From: UTCFX2 sp963788145
Lineage (GTDB): Bacteria; Chloroflexota; Anaerolineae; Anaerolineales; UBA4823
NCBI GenBank assembly: GCA_963788145.1
Contig: CAWBFQ010000006.1
Span: 372,001 to 436,000 of the forward strand
DNA: 64,000 nucleotides
Reading direction: 5' to 3'
The notes beneath the pieces were generated by a model that saw only the letters and a list, made by a program, of their open reading frames with translations, was not told where the DNA came from and ran no database searches. The translations under genes were made by a program, and so were the position numbers. Shown in pieces: positions 26,830 through 36,123 of the stretch (the stretch's first letter is position 1; each line of letters begins with the position of its first letter).

Positions 26830-29537
26830 GCTGAGTTTTGATCCGCTGTTTCAGACCGCTCTGTCGGGCTGGACGCGGCTTGCGTTCTCTCGGTTTCGTG
26901 AGTCTCTGCAAGGATGCGGTTGAACAGGTCTGCAAGCACATGGACACGCGGTTCGTATATGATCGATGTGTGATGACCTGGGATCTCGTAAACCTCAATC
27001 CCATCTCCGACTACTTTTCCCCACCCCAGTTTTGGATCAGGATAAATTCCCAAGGGTTGCTTGGCGGCTCGGAATAAAACCAATCGACCGCCAAAACGGC
27101 GCTGTTCACGCATCGAGCGCTTTTTTCTTCTTGCTGCTCCCATGTGCGCCGCCTGGACCCGTTTAAGTTGGCGTGGGACGGGATTGGAGATTTGATCAAC
27201 TTTATTCTTAATCCGCCTGATGACTCGGTAATACAGTTTTGGGAGCTTCACCCGCAGATAGGCCATCCGCCCTTGCCAATTTGTATAACGCATGTTGCTG
27301 ACGTGGGTGTCTATTCGACGGAGATACTTGAATATTTTCCGGCGCAGACGAGAAGTGGTTGGCAACCGATGTGGGTAGCCAGGTCCATATGCATCGAACA
27401 TGGCGACAAGAGCAACCTCTTTTCCCAGGTCATGAAGTTGCTGCGCCATTTCATAAACGACCAGGCCGCCAAATGATGAACCAGCCAGATAATAGGCTTG
27501 TCCTGTGTCCAGGGTCAATACTTCTGTTACATAATGGGCGGCGATTTCATTGACATTGCGATGGACAGTTTGGACGCCATCCAGCCCCAATGCCTGCAAT
27601 CCATAACATGGGATTTCGGGATCTAACAAGACCATCATATCGCGATAGGAGAGCACATTCCCACCCACTGGCGCAGCAAAGAAGAGGGGCGGTTTGGTTG
27701 TTCCAGACCGCAAAGCAACCAGGGATGACCAATTGGGCACCCAGTCGTCCTGACGAAGGACCTTTGCTTGCTCCTCTATAGTTGCCGCCTGGAAGAGCGT
27801 TGCCAGTGGGAGTTTCTTTCCGAAGGTTTTCTCAATCTGTGTAAAAAGTTGGGCGGCTAGCAAAGAGTTCCCCCCCAACTCAAAATAATCATCACGTACA
27901 CCAATAGGTTTTGTTTTCAGGACCTTTTCCCAGATCGATGCAAGTTGTACTTCTATAGAATCACGCGGGGCGATATAAACTCGTTCATGATCTTGTCCCA
28001 GAGCCTCCGGCTCAGGTAATGCCTGCCGATTGACTTTACCGGTTGGCGTGACTGGAAGCTTATCCAGAAATACGATCACAGAAGGGATCATGTAATCGGG
28101 GAGTTGCCCTAGCAGGAAACTGCGCACATCTTTTTTTGATAACGAAGTCTTTGCATCTGGCTCGATGTAAGCCACCAGTTGTTTATTATCCGGCGCGTGC
28201 TTAAGTTCATGAGCGATAACAGCTGAATTCCTGACCCCTTGAAACTGATGCAACACGGCTTCAACCTCTGCCAGATCGACTCGAAAACCGCGGATCTTTA
28301 TTTGTGAATCTTTTCGCCCAAGATGTTCCAGGCAACCATCTGTTTTTTTTCGACCGAGGTCTCCGGTGTAGAAGAGTCGATGGGTCGCTTCGATCGGGTC
28401 AACGACGAAACGGTCTGCGGTCATTGCTGGAAGACGCCAGTAACCAGGAGAAAGGTAACGGCTCTTTACTACAATCTCACCAATCTCTCCTTCTGGAACT
28501 GGTTCGCGATCTTCGTTGAATAACAAGATTTGCTTGTCGCCAACTGGAAACCCGGCGGGCATATTGTGGCCCGAAAAACTGGACTGATAGTTGATTTTCA
28601 TCCGGGCGATGATACCTGTTTCAGTCATGCCAAGCGTATTGACCAGGATGCAGTTCTGAGCGAAATGATCTCGATACAACGAAACATCCTGACTGGTTAC
28701 AGGTTCGCCTCCAAGGACAATCATTCGAACGCTGTCAAAATGTTTCGTCTTATTGACTAAATTGAGCATGTGACGAAAGGTTGAAGGTGTGGAGAGAAGA
28801 ACGGTGATTCCTTCTTTTTCGATCCATTCAGGCAGACCACCAAGCCCCTGTGAGCGGATGTCATACAGGCAAACAGTCCCTCCATTCAGCAGTCCACCAT
28901 AGAAAGCGAAACGAGATGCTTCGAACCCAAAGGAGATAAAAACGGCAAACCGATCGCTCGGAAGGAGCTGTAAATCTGCCGTTTGGGCGACCATATTATG
29001 TAAGACATCCTCATGAGAGTGGATAACACCCTTGGGCACTCCGGTGGAGCCTGAAGTATAGAGGATATAAGCAGTGTCTTTGTTCGATATGGAGATTCTG
29101 GGGTTTTCATCAGATAGATCTGCGTCCAGGCTATCCATATTCAACACCAAAGTGGATAGGGGTGCAGCCAGGGAAGTCATCGCCAGAGGTATATTTTGGT
29201 AATTGGATACCACCAGTTCGGCCCGGATATCATCAAGGATGTGGGTGATCCAGGCGCGTGGATAAAAAGGGTCAACAGGTACATAACCTTTGCCGGCTTT
29301 CAAAATACCCAAAATTGCTATGAGGGCGCTTTCTCCGTGTTCAAGCAAGAATGGAACAGCTTCGGATTGAGCGCCACGGGCGCGGAGGATGGCATCCGCA
29401 AGTTGATTCGCTTTATCGTTCAGTTCCAAATAACTAAGCGCTGAGGCGCCACTGCGTACTGCGATTTGGTCTGAAAACTGTTGTGCGATTATCTCAAAGC
29501 GTTCGATCAGAAGTCTTATCAATCGCGCTCTCATCAA
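26826..29537 (-). CDS. Single-module nonribosomal peptide synthetase-like enzyme, A-PCP-TE
   Basis: A 903-residue enzyme with no condensation domain. The adenylation domain (residues 5-500) has YTSGSTGVPKGVIHS (A3), NTLGMTETG (A5), YRTGD-like FYTGDLGR (A7), GRKDSQIKIRGFRV (A8) and GKVNRQALP with the catalytic Lys (A10). The carrier domain (about 530-600) has LGGNSLLAAQL with the phosphopantetheine Ser. The thioesterase (about 615-880) has GSSFGG with the nucleophile and GHHTS near the end. My hand alignment to GrsA gives pocket residues E-A-F-L-I-L-T-I-I-K; the Asp that normally binds the alpha-amino group is Glu. It may activate an unusual acid. It lies 64 bases after an ABC importer on the same strand. 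Confidence 0.9.
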   Translation of the reverse strand: MMRARLIRLLIERFEIIAQQFSDQIAVRSGASALSYLELNDKANQLADAILRARGAQSEAVPFLLEHGESALIAILGILKAGKGYVPVDPFYPRAWITHILDDIRAELVVSNYQNIPLAMTSLAAPLSTLVLNMDSLDADLSDENPRISISNKDTAYILYTSGSTGVPKGVIHSHEDVLHNMVAQTADLQLLPSDRFAVFISFGFEASRFAFYGGLLNGGTVCLYDIRSQGLGGLPEWIEKEGITVLLSTPSTFRHMLNLVNKTKHFDSVRMIVLGGEPVTSQDVSLYRDHFAQNCILVNTLGMTETGIIARMKINYQSSFSGHNMPAGFPVGDKQILLFNEDREPVPEGEIGEIVVKSRYLSPGYWRLPAMTADRFVVDPIEATHRLFYTGDLGRKKTDGCLEHLGRKDSQIKIRGFRVDLAEVEAVLHQFQGVRNSAVIAHELKHAPDNKQLVAYIEPDAKTSLSKKDVRSFLLGQLPDYMIPSVIVFLDKLPVTPTGKVNRQALPEPEALGQDHERVYIAPRDSIEVQLASIWEKVLKTKPIGVRDDYFELGGNSLLAAQLFTQIEKTFGKKLPLATLFQAATIEEQAKVLRQDDWVPNWSSLVALRSGTTKPPLFFAAPVGGNVLSYRDMMVLLDPEIPCYGLQALGLDGVQTVHRNVNEIAAHYVTEVLTLDTGQAYYLAGSSFGGLVVYEMAQQLHDLGKEVALVAMFDAYGPGYPHRLPTTSRLRRKIFKYLRRIDTHVSNMRYTNWQGRMAYLRVKLPKLYYRVIRRIKNKVDQISNPVPRQLKRVQAAHMGAARRKKRSMREQRRFGGRLVLFRAAKQPLGIYPDPKLGWGKVVGDGIEVYEIPGHHTSIIYEPRVHVLADLFNRILAETHETERTQAASSPTERSETADQNSA

Positions 29538-29601
29538 ACGGGACTGCGCGATCGTTTTTTGCTAGTTGTGAATTAAGAAAAAGGCGATTCATCAGATTCC
29601 A

Positions 29602-30453
29602 TTAATATTGTCGGTCAGATTGTTCATCGCTCCAGGGAACAAAACGGCGCGAAATATACTGAAGCGAGAGGTTGATCCCCAATCCCAGCAGTCCGATTAC
29701 GATCAGGCTGGCATAGAGTTCCTCAATCCGAAGGGTTTGCCAGGAAAACCAGATGATCACGCCAAGACCTTCTTTGGCCGAAAGCAGTTCTACAGCAATT
29801 GCAATTACCATCGCCATGTTAATCGCCAGGCGCACGCCTGTTAGAATGGATGGCAGGCTGCCTGGTACAACCACGCGACTGAATATCTTCCAAGGGCTTG
29901 CCCCATAGTTGTGGGTCACTTCGAAATAGACTGGGTTAAGCTGTCGGACACCTGCCATACAGTTGATCAACATCGGGAAGAAAGCGGCAATCGAAATTGC
30001 GACGATCTTTGACGCCTCGCCAATACCAAAGATGATCATAATCAATGGAAAGATGGCGATCTTAGGAATTGGGTGAAGCGCAGCAATGATCGGATCAATA
30101 ATCATGCGCAGCCTTTGAGACCAACCCATTCCTAACCCCAATATCAAACCCGCCAGAGCCCCAATCAAGAATCCGGTAGTGAGTCGCAGAAGAGTAGCGG
30201 CGATATGCGGGAATAATTTCCCGCTGGCAATCATCTGAAACAGTGTCGCCAGTATCGTGGATGGGGCTGGAAAAAATAACTTGGAGACATAGCCCGCCCT
30301 AGATGACCATTCCCAGAGCATCAGAACACTTACTGTAAAAATTGTGGAAAGCCAAGGCTCCAACCGCGGCCAAACCCGATCATCAAGCTGTTTCAAGCCA
30401 AAATTCTCAACTCTTTCCGAACTTCGTCTTCCAACATCTTCCAAATTTGCCAT
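29602..30453 (-). CDS. ABC transporter permease, NitT/TauT (SsuC/TauC-like)
   Basis: A 283-residue inner-membrane protein with six helices. The EAA-type loop ADEPFGAL partner motif sits around ASPWKIFSRVVVPGSLPSILTGVRLAI. The first 60 bases overlap the ATPase gene if the ATG at 30453 is used; an internal start is also possible, since residues 1-25 are charged and lie before the first helix. The length and topology match permeases for nitrate, sulfonates, taurine or thiamine precursors. It forms an importer with the next two genes. Confidence 0.88.
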   Translation of the reverse strand: MANLEDVGRRSSERVENFGLKQLDDRVWPRLEPWLSTIFTVSVLMLWEWSSRAGYVSKLFFPAPSTILATLFQMIASGKLFPHIAATLLRLTTGFLIGALAGLILGLGMGWSQRLRMIIDPIIAALHPIPKIAIFPLIMIIFGIGEASKIVAISIAAFFPMLINCMAGVRQLNPVYFEVTHNYGASPWKIFSRVVVPGSLPSILTGVRLAINMAMVIAIAVELLSAKEGLGVIIWFSWQTLRIEELYASLIVIGLLGLGINLSLQYISRRFVPWSDEQSDRQY

Positions 30454-31169
30454 CTAATCTCCGCAACTTCGGGGTGGTCCAGGTTTGCTAAATGACGCGG
30501 CCGTTCGAGGGGGATGGTAATTTCCTGCCGGATCCGACCCGGTCGACCAGACATGACCAATATCCGATCACCCAAAAGGATCGCTTCTTCGATATCGTGC
30601 GTGACATAGATCACGGTCTTGCGATGGTCTTTCCAAATTCGCAACAATTCTTCCTGCATGACTAATCTTGTTTGCGAATCAAGAGCCCCAAAGGGTTCAT
30701 CCATCAAGAGTATTTGCGGGTTTGCCAGGAAAGCGCGTAAGATAGCCACCCGCTGGCGCATACCTCCCGACAATTCGTGGGGGTAATTTTGCAGGAATCC
30801 GTATAAGCCGATTTTTGATAAGAAAGCGTCAGCCATCTCTCGGCGTTTTTTCTGAGCTACACCCTGGGTCTCCAAGCCAAAAGCGACGTTATCTTGTACG
30901 TTCATCCATGGAAAAAGGCCTTGCTCTTGAAACACCATTGCACTGCGCAACTGACCATTATCAGGTTGATTCGAATAGATCATTTTCCCGGAGGTAGGCT
31001 CAATCAATCCGGCAATGATTTTTAACAGGGTGGTCTTGCCGCAGCCGCTTGGACCTACAAGACAAACAAACTCTTCCTCGCGAACGGTGAAGTCAACTGC
31101 ATCCAGTGCAACGACTTCACCGTTGCGGGAAGCATATGTTTTACTTAACGAAATACACTTGAAACCCAT
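30393..31169 (-). CDS. ABC transporter ATP-binding protein, NitT/TauT (SsuB/TauB-like)
   Basis: A 258-residue ATPase with Walker A GPSGCGKTTLLKIIAGL, Q-loop MVFQEQGLFPWMNV, signature LSGGMRQRVAILRAF, Walker B ILLMDEPFGALDSQTR and switch THDIEEAILLGDRI. The EPFGALD and LFPWMNV forms are typical of the nitrate/sulfonate/taurine class. It starts 19 bases after the binding-protein gene and overlaps the permease gene, so the three form an operon. Confidence 0.92.
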   Translation of the reverse strand: MGFKCISLSKTYASRNGEVVALDAVDFTVREEEFVCLVGPSGCGKTTLLKIIAGLIEPTSGKMIYSNQPDNGQLRSAMVFQEQGLFPWMNVQDNVAFGLETQGVAQKKRREMADAFLSKIGLYGFLQNYPHELSGGMRQRVAILRAFLANPQILLMDEPFGALDSQTRLVMQEELLRIWKDHRKTVIYVTHDIEEAILLGDRILVMSGRPGRIRQEITIPLERPRHLANLDHPEVAEIRWQIWKMLEDEVRKELRILA

Positions 31170-31188
31170 TCCTTCAGCTTCTCTGCAC

Positions 31189-32265
31189 TTATTTCAAAGC
31201 AGCATTCGCTTCTTCAACAAAACTTAAGTCCAGTAATTGTTCTGGTGGTATTAGACTTAATTGCAATCCTTTTGCGATTGCCCATTCCTGGAAACCAGTC
31301 ATCCCCGAGATATCGATCGATCCGTCATCTCGCATAGACATCCAGCAGGACTGCTCGACTTCTTCCGGCGATATTTCGGTATATTTCGAGATAATTTCGA
31401 TATTGCGCGGCGTTTTGCCTTCGTTATATTGTCGGACACCCTTTAGATAAGCGATCATATAACGCACGCCGAGATCACGATTCTTTTCTAACAGGTTCGG
31501 CCCGTACATATTGATCGAAAATTGGAAATTAGGTAGCAACTCTTCCCACGGGTGCCAGACCTCTCCGTATCCTGCGTTGACCATCCGCACTGTCCACGGG
31601 TCAGACACTGCAGCGATATCGATGGATTTATTCCCCAACCCTTCCAGACGGGCAGGCAGTGGGATATTCATGATCTCCACATCGCTGCTTGAAAGCCCGC
31701 TATCTTTTAACATAACATCCAAGGCGTATTCTGCCGAGCTTGCCGGGGTGAGGGCGATTTTCATGCCCTTGATATTCTTCAGGTCGTCTAGCTTTCCGCT
31801 CTCCAGCAGATCTTTGCGGATGACAAATGTGGAAGCAGAACAGCCGGCAGGATCTAGATAGCCTTTATCAGAAACGTACTTGATCTGGGCTTCTTTTGCG
31901 ATTGCATTCAGGGTGCTGACATCGAAGAAACCCGATGCCACATCGATCTGACCTTGAGCGAGGGCTGGCATCGCTTCGGATGTTTTATCAATTCGCACGA
32001 ATTCGACTTCGATACTCTGTTCAGCAAAGAAACCTTCCTCTTTTGCGATGAATATTGGCGCATACGAAAGGAACGGCAAAATACTGACGGTAAGTTTGAC
32101 GGTCTCCTTTGGGCTACTCTCTGTTGGGGCAGGTGGGGTATTTTGTTCAGCCACATTCGCTGTGGGCAGCACAGAAGGTGTCTGTGGGGTAGTGGGAGCG
32201 CAGGCAGCGATGATGAAGGTTAGAATGAATACTGCACTGATCGTTCCAAGGATTTTCTTTGTCAT
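31189..32265 (-). CDS. ABC transporter substrate-binding lipoprotein, NMT1/SsuA-like
   Basis: A 358-residue lipoprotein with the lipobox LIAAC, a Pro/Thr linker to about residue 55, and then the periplasmic-binding fold: KLTVSILPFLSYAPIFIAKEEGFF, a typical start of NMT1/SsuA proteins, GQIDVASGFFDVSTLNAIA, LKNIKGMKIALTPASSAEYALDVML and DIAAVSDPWTVRMV. These proteins bind small anions or aromatic/sulfur compounds. No TPP or other riboswitch is visible in the 215-base leader, which argues against a thiamine-precursor role. It is the first gene of the importer that precedes the A-PCP-TE synthetase. Confidence 0.88.
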   Translation of the reverse strand: MTKKILGTISAVFILTFIIAACAPTTPQTPSVLPTANVAEQNTPPAPTESSPKETVKLTVSILPFLSYAPIFIAKEEGFFAEQSIEVEFVRIDKTSEAMPALAQGQIDVASGFFDVSTLNAIAKEAQIKYVSDKGYLDPAGCSASTFVIRKDLLESGKLDDLKNIKGMKIALTPASSAEYALDVMLKDSGLSSSDVEIMNIPLPARLEGLGNKSIDIAAVSDPWTVRMVNAGYGEVWHPWEELLPNFQFSINMYGPNLLEKNRDLGVRYMIAYLKGVRQYNEGKTPRNIEIISKYTEISPEEVEQSCWMSMRDDGSIDISGMTGFQEWAIAKGLQLSLIPPEQLLDLSFVEEANAALK

Positions 32266-32480
32266 TTTGGCTCTCTCCTAAAATCAATTGTGGAATATTA
32301 AGCGCCTATTACGGGTTATCATCAGTATGCACGTCAGAAGATTTTATCATAGACTCCCATCTCGTTTGGCGCTATATCACAATTAGATCAAACAGACAGG
32401 AATTTTATAACATGCCGTATGGATATCTCACAGGCAGGTGTTCATACTAATCTGTTGTCGTATATTATGAAACGTGTATG

Positions 32481-34712
32481 CTATTGAGCTGGCCTGAGAG
32501 CAGGCTGAGGGATGGTTTTGGGCTGGATATCTGGAATAGGTAACTTTTCATACACAGCCCCTGTCCCGAGCGTTCCATAAGGCAGATAATATAGCTGAAT
32601 GGTGTTGTCGCCGCCAGGGTATTTCTGATACGCGAAGAGCAGGTGGGTCCCATCTGGACTCCAGATTGGATCACGGTAGCAACATGTTTTATTGACCGGG
32701 TTGATCTTTTCTCCCGGCTTCTTCAATCCCATATTGTAGACGTATAGATTCCCAAAACCCTCATTTCGGATATATGTAGCCAATGCAAAGAGGTCATGAC
32801 CATCCCATCCGAAGTTGGGGATCATGGGCGCCAGCACATATTCTTCTGGAGTGAAGCGTGGAGGTGGAAAATTGTCCACTGCTTTCGGATTTGGCGTGCA
32901 TTGATTGACCGGGATCACCTGAATCGTGTCTGCCGATCCAATCCCGGAGGCGACCCCCATAATCACCATTGCAAGGGAATTTGAATCGCTGGACCAGCGT
33001 GGAAATTTAACAAAGTTACGCAGATAAGGCCCGAAATCTGGACATGGGGCATTCTTCGCCAGGTCCCCCCGAACACTGATTGAGCGAATCAGATTAAGGT
33101 CATTCGGCAGGATATATAACTGGTTGTCAATGCTGATCGCAATTTGTTTGCCATCGGGTGAGATTTCATAAGACTTGAAATATTCGGCAAAATTGAAACA
33201 GGTGATGATTTCTTTTTGCTTGTCTTCCAGCTTCACTGAATAGACACACTTGCCGGAAATATAATTTACCCCTGAGCCATCGATCGTCCATTGCAGATTG
33301 CTTTTGGCTGTGCCATCTTCTGTGAGTTGGGTCAGCTCACTTCCATCCAGATTGGCTACCCAGATGTCTTTCCCATTGAGATAAGCTACTTTGTCGGCTC
33401 CGGCGATGATTGGACCGCTGACAATCGGGTTTTCGGTGGGCGTCTCACTAGGTAGGGAGGCGGTAAATGTCGGCTTGGGCTGCAGTTTCGTTGCAGATGG
33501 GGAGGGTAAGATACCAGCAATCGGTTTTGTTGCGATGTGCGGGATCGTGGCAGTGGGAAGAGTTGTCTGGGTTGGCGCTGCGCTGGGCGTGGCATTAGCC
33601 AGGAATGCAAAGGGTCCATTTCCTTGCCTCCCAAAAAGAGCAGCGGTTATTCCGCCTCCGATGATGAGAATAGCGATGATGATCAATGGAGCCAGCCAGG
33701 TTATCATTGGCGTCTGTTTTGGCGACGCGTTCACTTTGGCTGTATCAGAGTTTGAAGCTTCTTCAATAACGGCATTTGAACCCAGCACGGTTTTTCCGGG
33801 GGTCATCATGGTCGTCATTTGGTAATCAGGCCGGGTCGATCGGTCCGTGAGGGTTGTTTTTGCAATCGATGAACGCGGAGCTTCGAACGAACCCTTGTGG
33901 TAGGCAGCCTCCAGGTCGGCAGATAGCTCGCCGGCGTTGGCGTAACGCTCTTCCGGTTTTTTTGCCATTGCTTTCTCAATGATGAATTGAAGATCCTCCG
34001 GCAGATCCACCTTGCTATCCAGGATATTTGGCACTGGCTGCAAGATATGCATCATCATTACCTTCGCCGGGGTATCCGCATGATAGGGCGCCTGGCCGGT
34101 CAAGAGCTGATAGATCAATACACCCAACGCATAAATATCACTACGGCCATCCAGGTCTTTTTCCCCCTGCACCTGCTCTGGACTCATATAGGCTGGTGTT
34201 CCAAGAATCGCCTCGCCTGTCAGAGTGGCGCTGCCGCTCAGGGCGATTCTGGCAATCCCAAAATCAGATAAATACGCGTTTCCATATTGATCAAAGAGGA
34301 TGTTGCCGGGTTTAAGATCGCGATGGACGATGTTGCGAGCGTGCGCGGCGTCGAGGGCTGGCGCCAGACGGGTGATAATCTGGATCACCTGATCTGCAGG
34401 TAAGGGGTCTTGTCCGATCCGCTCATTCAGTGATCCCCCAGACATAAATCGCATTACGATATAGGGTTGGTTTTCTTCCTCGCCAAAATCATAGACGGGC
34501 ACTATAGCTGGATGTTCAAGCAAAGCGATCATCTTAGCTTCGCGCTCGAATCGCAACCGAAATTGTGGATCGTGCAGAAATACCGCGGGAAGCACTTTAA
34601 CAGCCACATCACGCTCGAACCGTGGATCATAAGCATGAAACACGGTAGCCATGCCTCCCTTCGCAATCTCGGATTTTACTTCATATCGTCCGATCTGTTT
34701 AAATGATGTCAT
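32481..34712 (-). CDS. Membrane Ser/Thr protein kinase with extracytoplasmic beta-propeller
   Basis: A 743-residue PknB-type kinase. The N-terminal kinase domain (residues 8-270) has the glycine loop IAKGGMATV, the Lys in VAVKVL, HRDLKPGNI, DFGIARIA and TPAYMSPEQ, so it should be active. A linker leads to a single membrane helix (LAPLIIIAILIIGGGIT, about residue 345), a Pro/Thr-rich stalk, and a TolB/PD40-like propeller (VWVANLDGSELTQLTEDG, YEISPDGKQIAIS, PIWSPDGTHLLFAY). The outer propeller probably senses a ligand or the cell wall. The adjacent divergent gene encodes a methyltransferase, with no clear functional link. Confidence 0.9.
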   Translation of the reverse strand: MTSFKQIGRYEVKSEIAKGGMATVFHAYDPRFERDVAVKVLPAVFLHDPQFRLRFEREAKMIALLEHPAIVPVYDFGEEENQPYIVMRFMSGGSLNERIGQDPLPADQVIQIITRLAPALDAAHARNIVHRDLKPGNILFDQYGNAYLSDFGIARIALSGSATLTGEAILGTPAYMSPEQVQGEKDLDGRSDIYALGVLIYQLLTGQAPYHADTPAKVMMMHILQPVPNILDSKVDLPEDLQFIIEKAMAKKPEERYANAGELSADLEAAYHKGSFEAPRSSIAKTTLTDRSTRPDYQMTTMMTPGKTVLGSNAVIEEASNSDTAKVNASPKQTPMITWLAPLIIIAILIIGGGITAALFGRQGNGPFAFLANATPSAAPTQTTLPTATIPHIATKPIAGILPSPSATKLQPKPTFTASLPSETPTENPIVSGPIIAGADKVAYLNGKDIWVANLDGSELTQLTEDGTAKSNLQWTIDGSGVNYISGKCVYSVKLEDKQKEIITCFNFAEYFKSYEISPDGKQIAISIDNQLYILPNDLNLIRSISVRGDLAKNAPCPDFGPYLRNFVKFPRWSSDSNSLAMVIMGVASGIGSADTIQVIPVNQCTPNPKAVDNFPPPRFTPEEYVLAPMIPNFGWDGHDLFALATYIRNEGFGNLYVYNMGLKKPGEKINPVNKTCCYRDPIWSPDGTHLLFAYQKYPGGDNTIQLYYLPYGTLGTGAVYEKLPIPDIQPKTIPQPALRPAQ

Positions 34713-34744
34713 AGGTGATCCAGAAATAAGAAGGTAAAATTCTG

Positions 34745-34773
34745 TTGAATTGTATGTGATTATACAATATTAA
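34745..34773 (+). promoter_or_regulatory. Promoter candidate of the ICMT-like gene, inside an inverted repeat
   Basis: TTGAAT (34745-34750) and TATTAA (34768-34773) are 17 bases apart. The same stretch contains nested inverted repeats: TTGAATT with AATTCAA, and TTGTAT with ATACAA. These lie in the 91-base divergent region between the kinase and methyltransferase genes and could be a shared operator. Confidence 0.4.
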
Positions 34774-34803
34774 TTCAAATCCACAGCAGTGGGAGGAATA
34801 GCC

Positions 34804-35424
34804 ATGAAACAGAAATTCTTTATTGATACCCATAAAGGTATGACAGCCATCTTTGTTTTGATATTGATCATTGTATTTAATCAGTGGGAAAATCCAACTG
34901 CCTGGATTTATCTCGCCTTACATGGTTCTTATGGTTTCTTGTGGGTTATGAAAAGCAATATTTTCCCAGATCGTAGTTGGGAAGAAAAAACGAGTCTGAT
35001 CTATGGATTAACCATCTGGGCAGGGTTGAGTTTGTATTGGGTTGCTCCTTATCTGATCACATCTCAAAATATCCAGGCTCCAGGATGGTATCTGGCGCTT
35101 TGTGTGGCAATCTATGCGTTTGGTTTGTTCACCCATTTTGCTTCGGATATGCAAAAGCATACCTGCCTGAGTTTAAACCCAGACCAGCTTATCTCGAATG
35201 GGATGTTTGCTCATTTACGTAATCCAAATTACTTCGGTGAGCTATTGATATATCTGGGATTTGCTTTGCTCGCCATGCACTGGCTGCCAGTTGTAATCTT
35301 ATTCGCCTGGATCGGGTTTGTTTGGTTTCCACGCATGCTTAAGAAGGATCGGATTTTGGCAGAGTATCCAGATTTCAAAGAATATAAACAACGCAGTAAG
35401 CTGTTTATCCCATTTCTGTTCTAA
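34804..35424 (+). CDS. Isoprenylcysteine carboxyl methyltransferase-like membrane protein (DUF1295/ICMT fold)
   Basis: A 206-residue protein starting at the ATG at 34804, which follows GGGAGGA; the GTG at 34789 is in frame but lies upstream of the ribosome site. Five hydrophobic segments are followed by the family core: FAHLRNPNYFGELLIYLGFAL, then the C-terminal WFPRMLKKDRILAEYPDFKEYKQRSK. The R-x-P-x-Y and E-x2-Y-P-x-F-x2-Y elements match ICMT/PEMT and steroid-reductase-like proteins that use S-adenosylmethionine or NADPH at the membrane. The substrate is unknown. Confidence 0.78.
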   Translation: MKQKFFIDTHKGMTAIFVLILIIVFNQWENPTAWIYLALHGSYGFLWVMKSNIFPDRSWEEKTSLIYGLTIWAGLSLYWVAPYLITSQNIQAPGWYLALCVAIYAFGLFTHFASDMQKHTCLSLNPDQLISNGMFAHLRNPNYFGELLIYLGFALLAMHWLPVVILFAWIGFVWFPRMLKKDRILAEYPDFKEYKQRSKLFIPFLF

Positions 35425-35433
35425 TCTGGCAAA

Positions 35434-36060
35434 TCAAGCGGTTCCGAACTGCCGGTCTCCAGCATCTCCTAATCCCGGTAGAATATAGCCGCGATCATTC
35501 AAGCGTTCATCAATTGCTGCCAGGTGAATAGAAACCTTTGGGTGATGCTGATGCAGGTTGGCAATGCCTTCTGGCGCTGCAATGAGGCCAACAAATTTAA
35601 TCCGTTTTACCCCCCATTTCTTGAGAATATCGATGGTTGCCACGGCTGAACCTCCGGTTGCAAGCATCGGATCCAGCACAAGGCAGACGGAGACGGTCGG
35701 TTCAATCGGCAGCTTATTATAATATTCTACTGGTTTGAGAGTTTTTTCGTCCCGATAGAGACCTATATGCCATACTTCCGCAGAAGGCATTAAACCCCAT
35801 ACTCCCTCAACCATACCTAGCCCGGCTCGCAGGATTGGGACCAGCCCCACCTTTTGACCCAGCTCGGCTCCTTTTGCTTTGGATAAGGGAGTCTCAATCT
35901 CTCTATCTTGTAGCAGCAGATCAGAGGTAGCTTCGTAGGTCAATAATGCCGAGATCTCTCGAACTAATTCCCGAAATTTTTTTGGATCCGTGTTCTTATC
36001 GCGTAATCGGGTTAGTTTGTGAGCAACAAGAGGGTGCCGAGAAGGAAAAAGGTTATCCAT
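35434..36060 (-). CDS. upp: Uracil phosphoribosyltransferase
   Basis: A 208-residue cytoplasmic enzyme converting uracil and PRPP to UMP. The PRPP loop reads VLDPMLATGGSA, PILRAGLGMVEGV is the family core, YNKLP sits in the flexible loop, and the C-terminal uracil-binding GYILPGLGDAGDRQFGT is complete. The length equals the E. coli enzyme. It is divergent from ruvB and convergent with the methyltransferase gene, nine bases away. It complements the nucleoside phosphorylase encoded at 41 kb in pyrimidine salvage. Confidence 0.95.
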   Translation of the reverse strand: MDNLFPSRHPLVAHKLTRLRDKNTDPKKFRELVREISALLTYEATSDLLLQDREIETPLSKAKGAELGQKVGLVPILRAGLGMVEGVWGLMPSAEVWHIGLYRDEKTLKPVEYYNKLPIEPTVSVCLVLDPMLATGGSAVATIDILKKWGVKRIKFVGLIAAPEGIANLHQHHPKVSIHLAAIDERLNDRGYILPGLGDAGDRQFGTA

Positions 36061-36110
36061 TTTTTCTACACTCCGGAAAGGGATGCGTCAATTATAGTCC
36101 TAAACGAGGT

Positions 36111-36116
36111 TATAAT
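36111..36116 (+). promoter_or_regulatory. -10 box of a probably leaderless ruvB transcript
   Basis: A consensus TATAAT ends seven bases before the ruvB ATG at 36124, so transcription should start at or next to the start codon. No ribosome site is present before this ATG. The -35 region is not clear. Confidence 0.55.
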
Positions 36117-36123
36117 CACCGCC

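Noticed and set aside
32266..32480. A TPP or other riboswitch in front of the NMT1-like binding protein gene
   Set aside because: I looked for the conserved TPP core and for terminator hairpins in the leader and saw neither.
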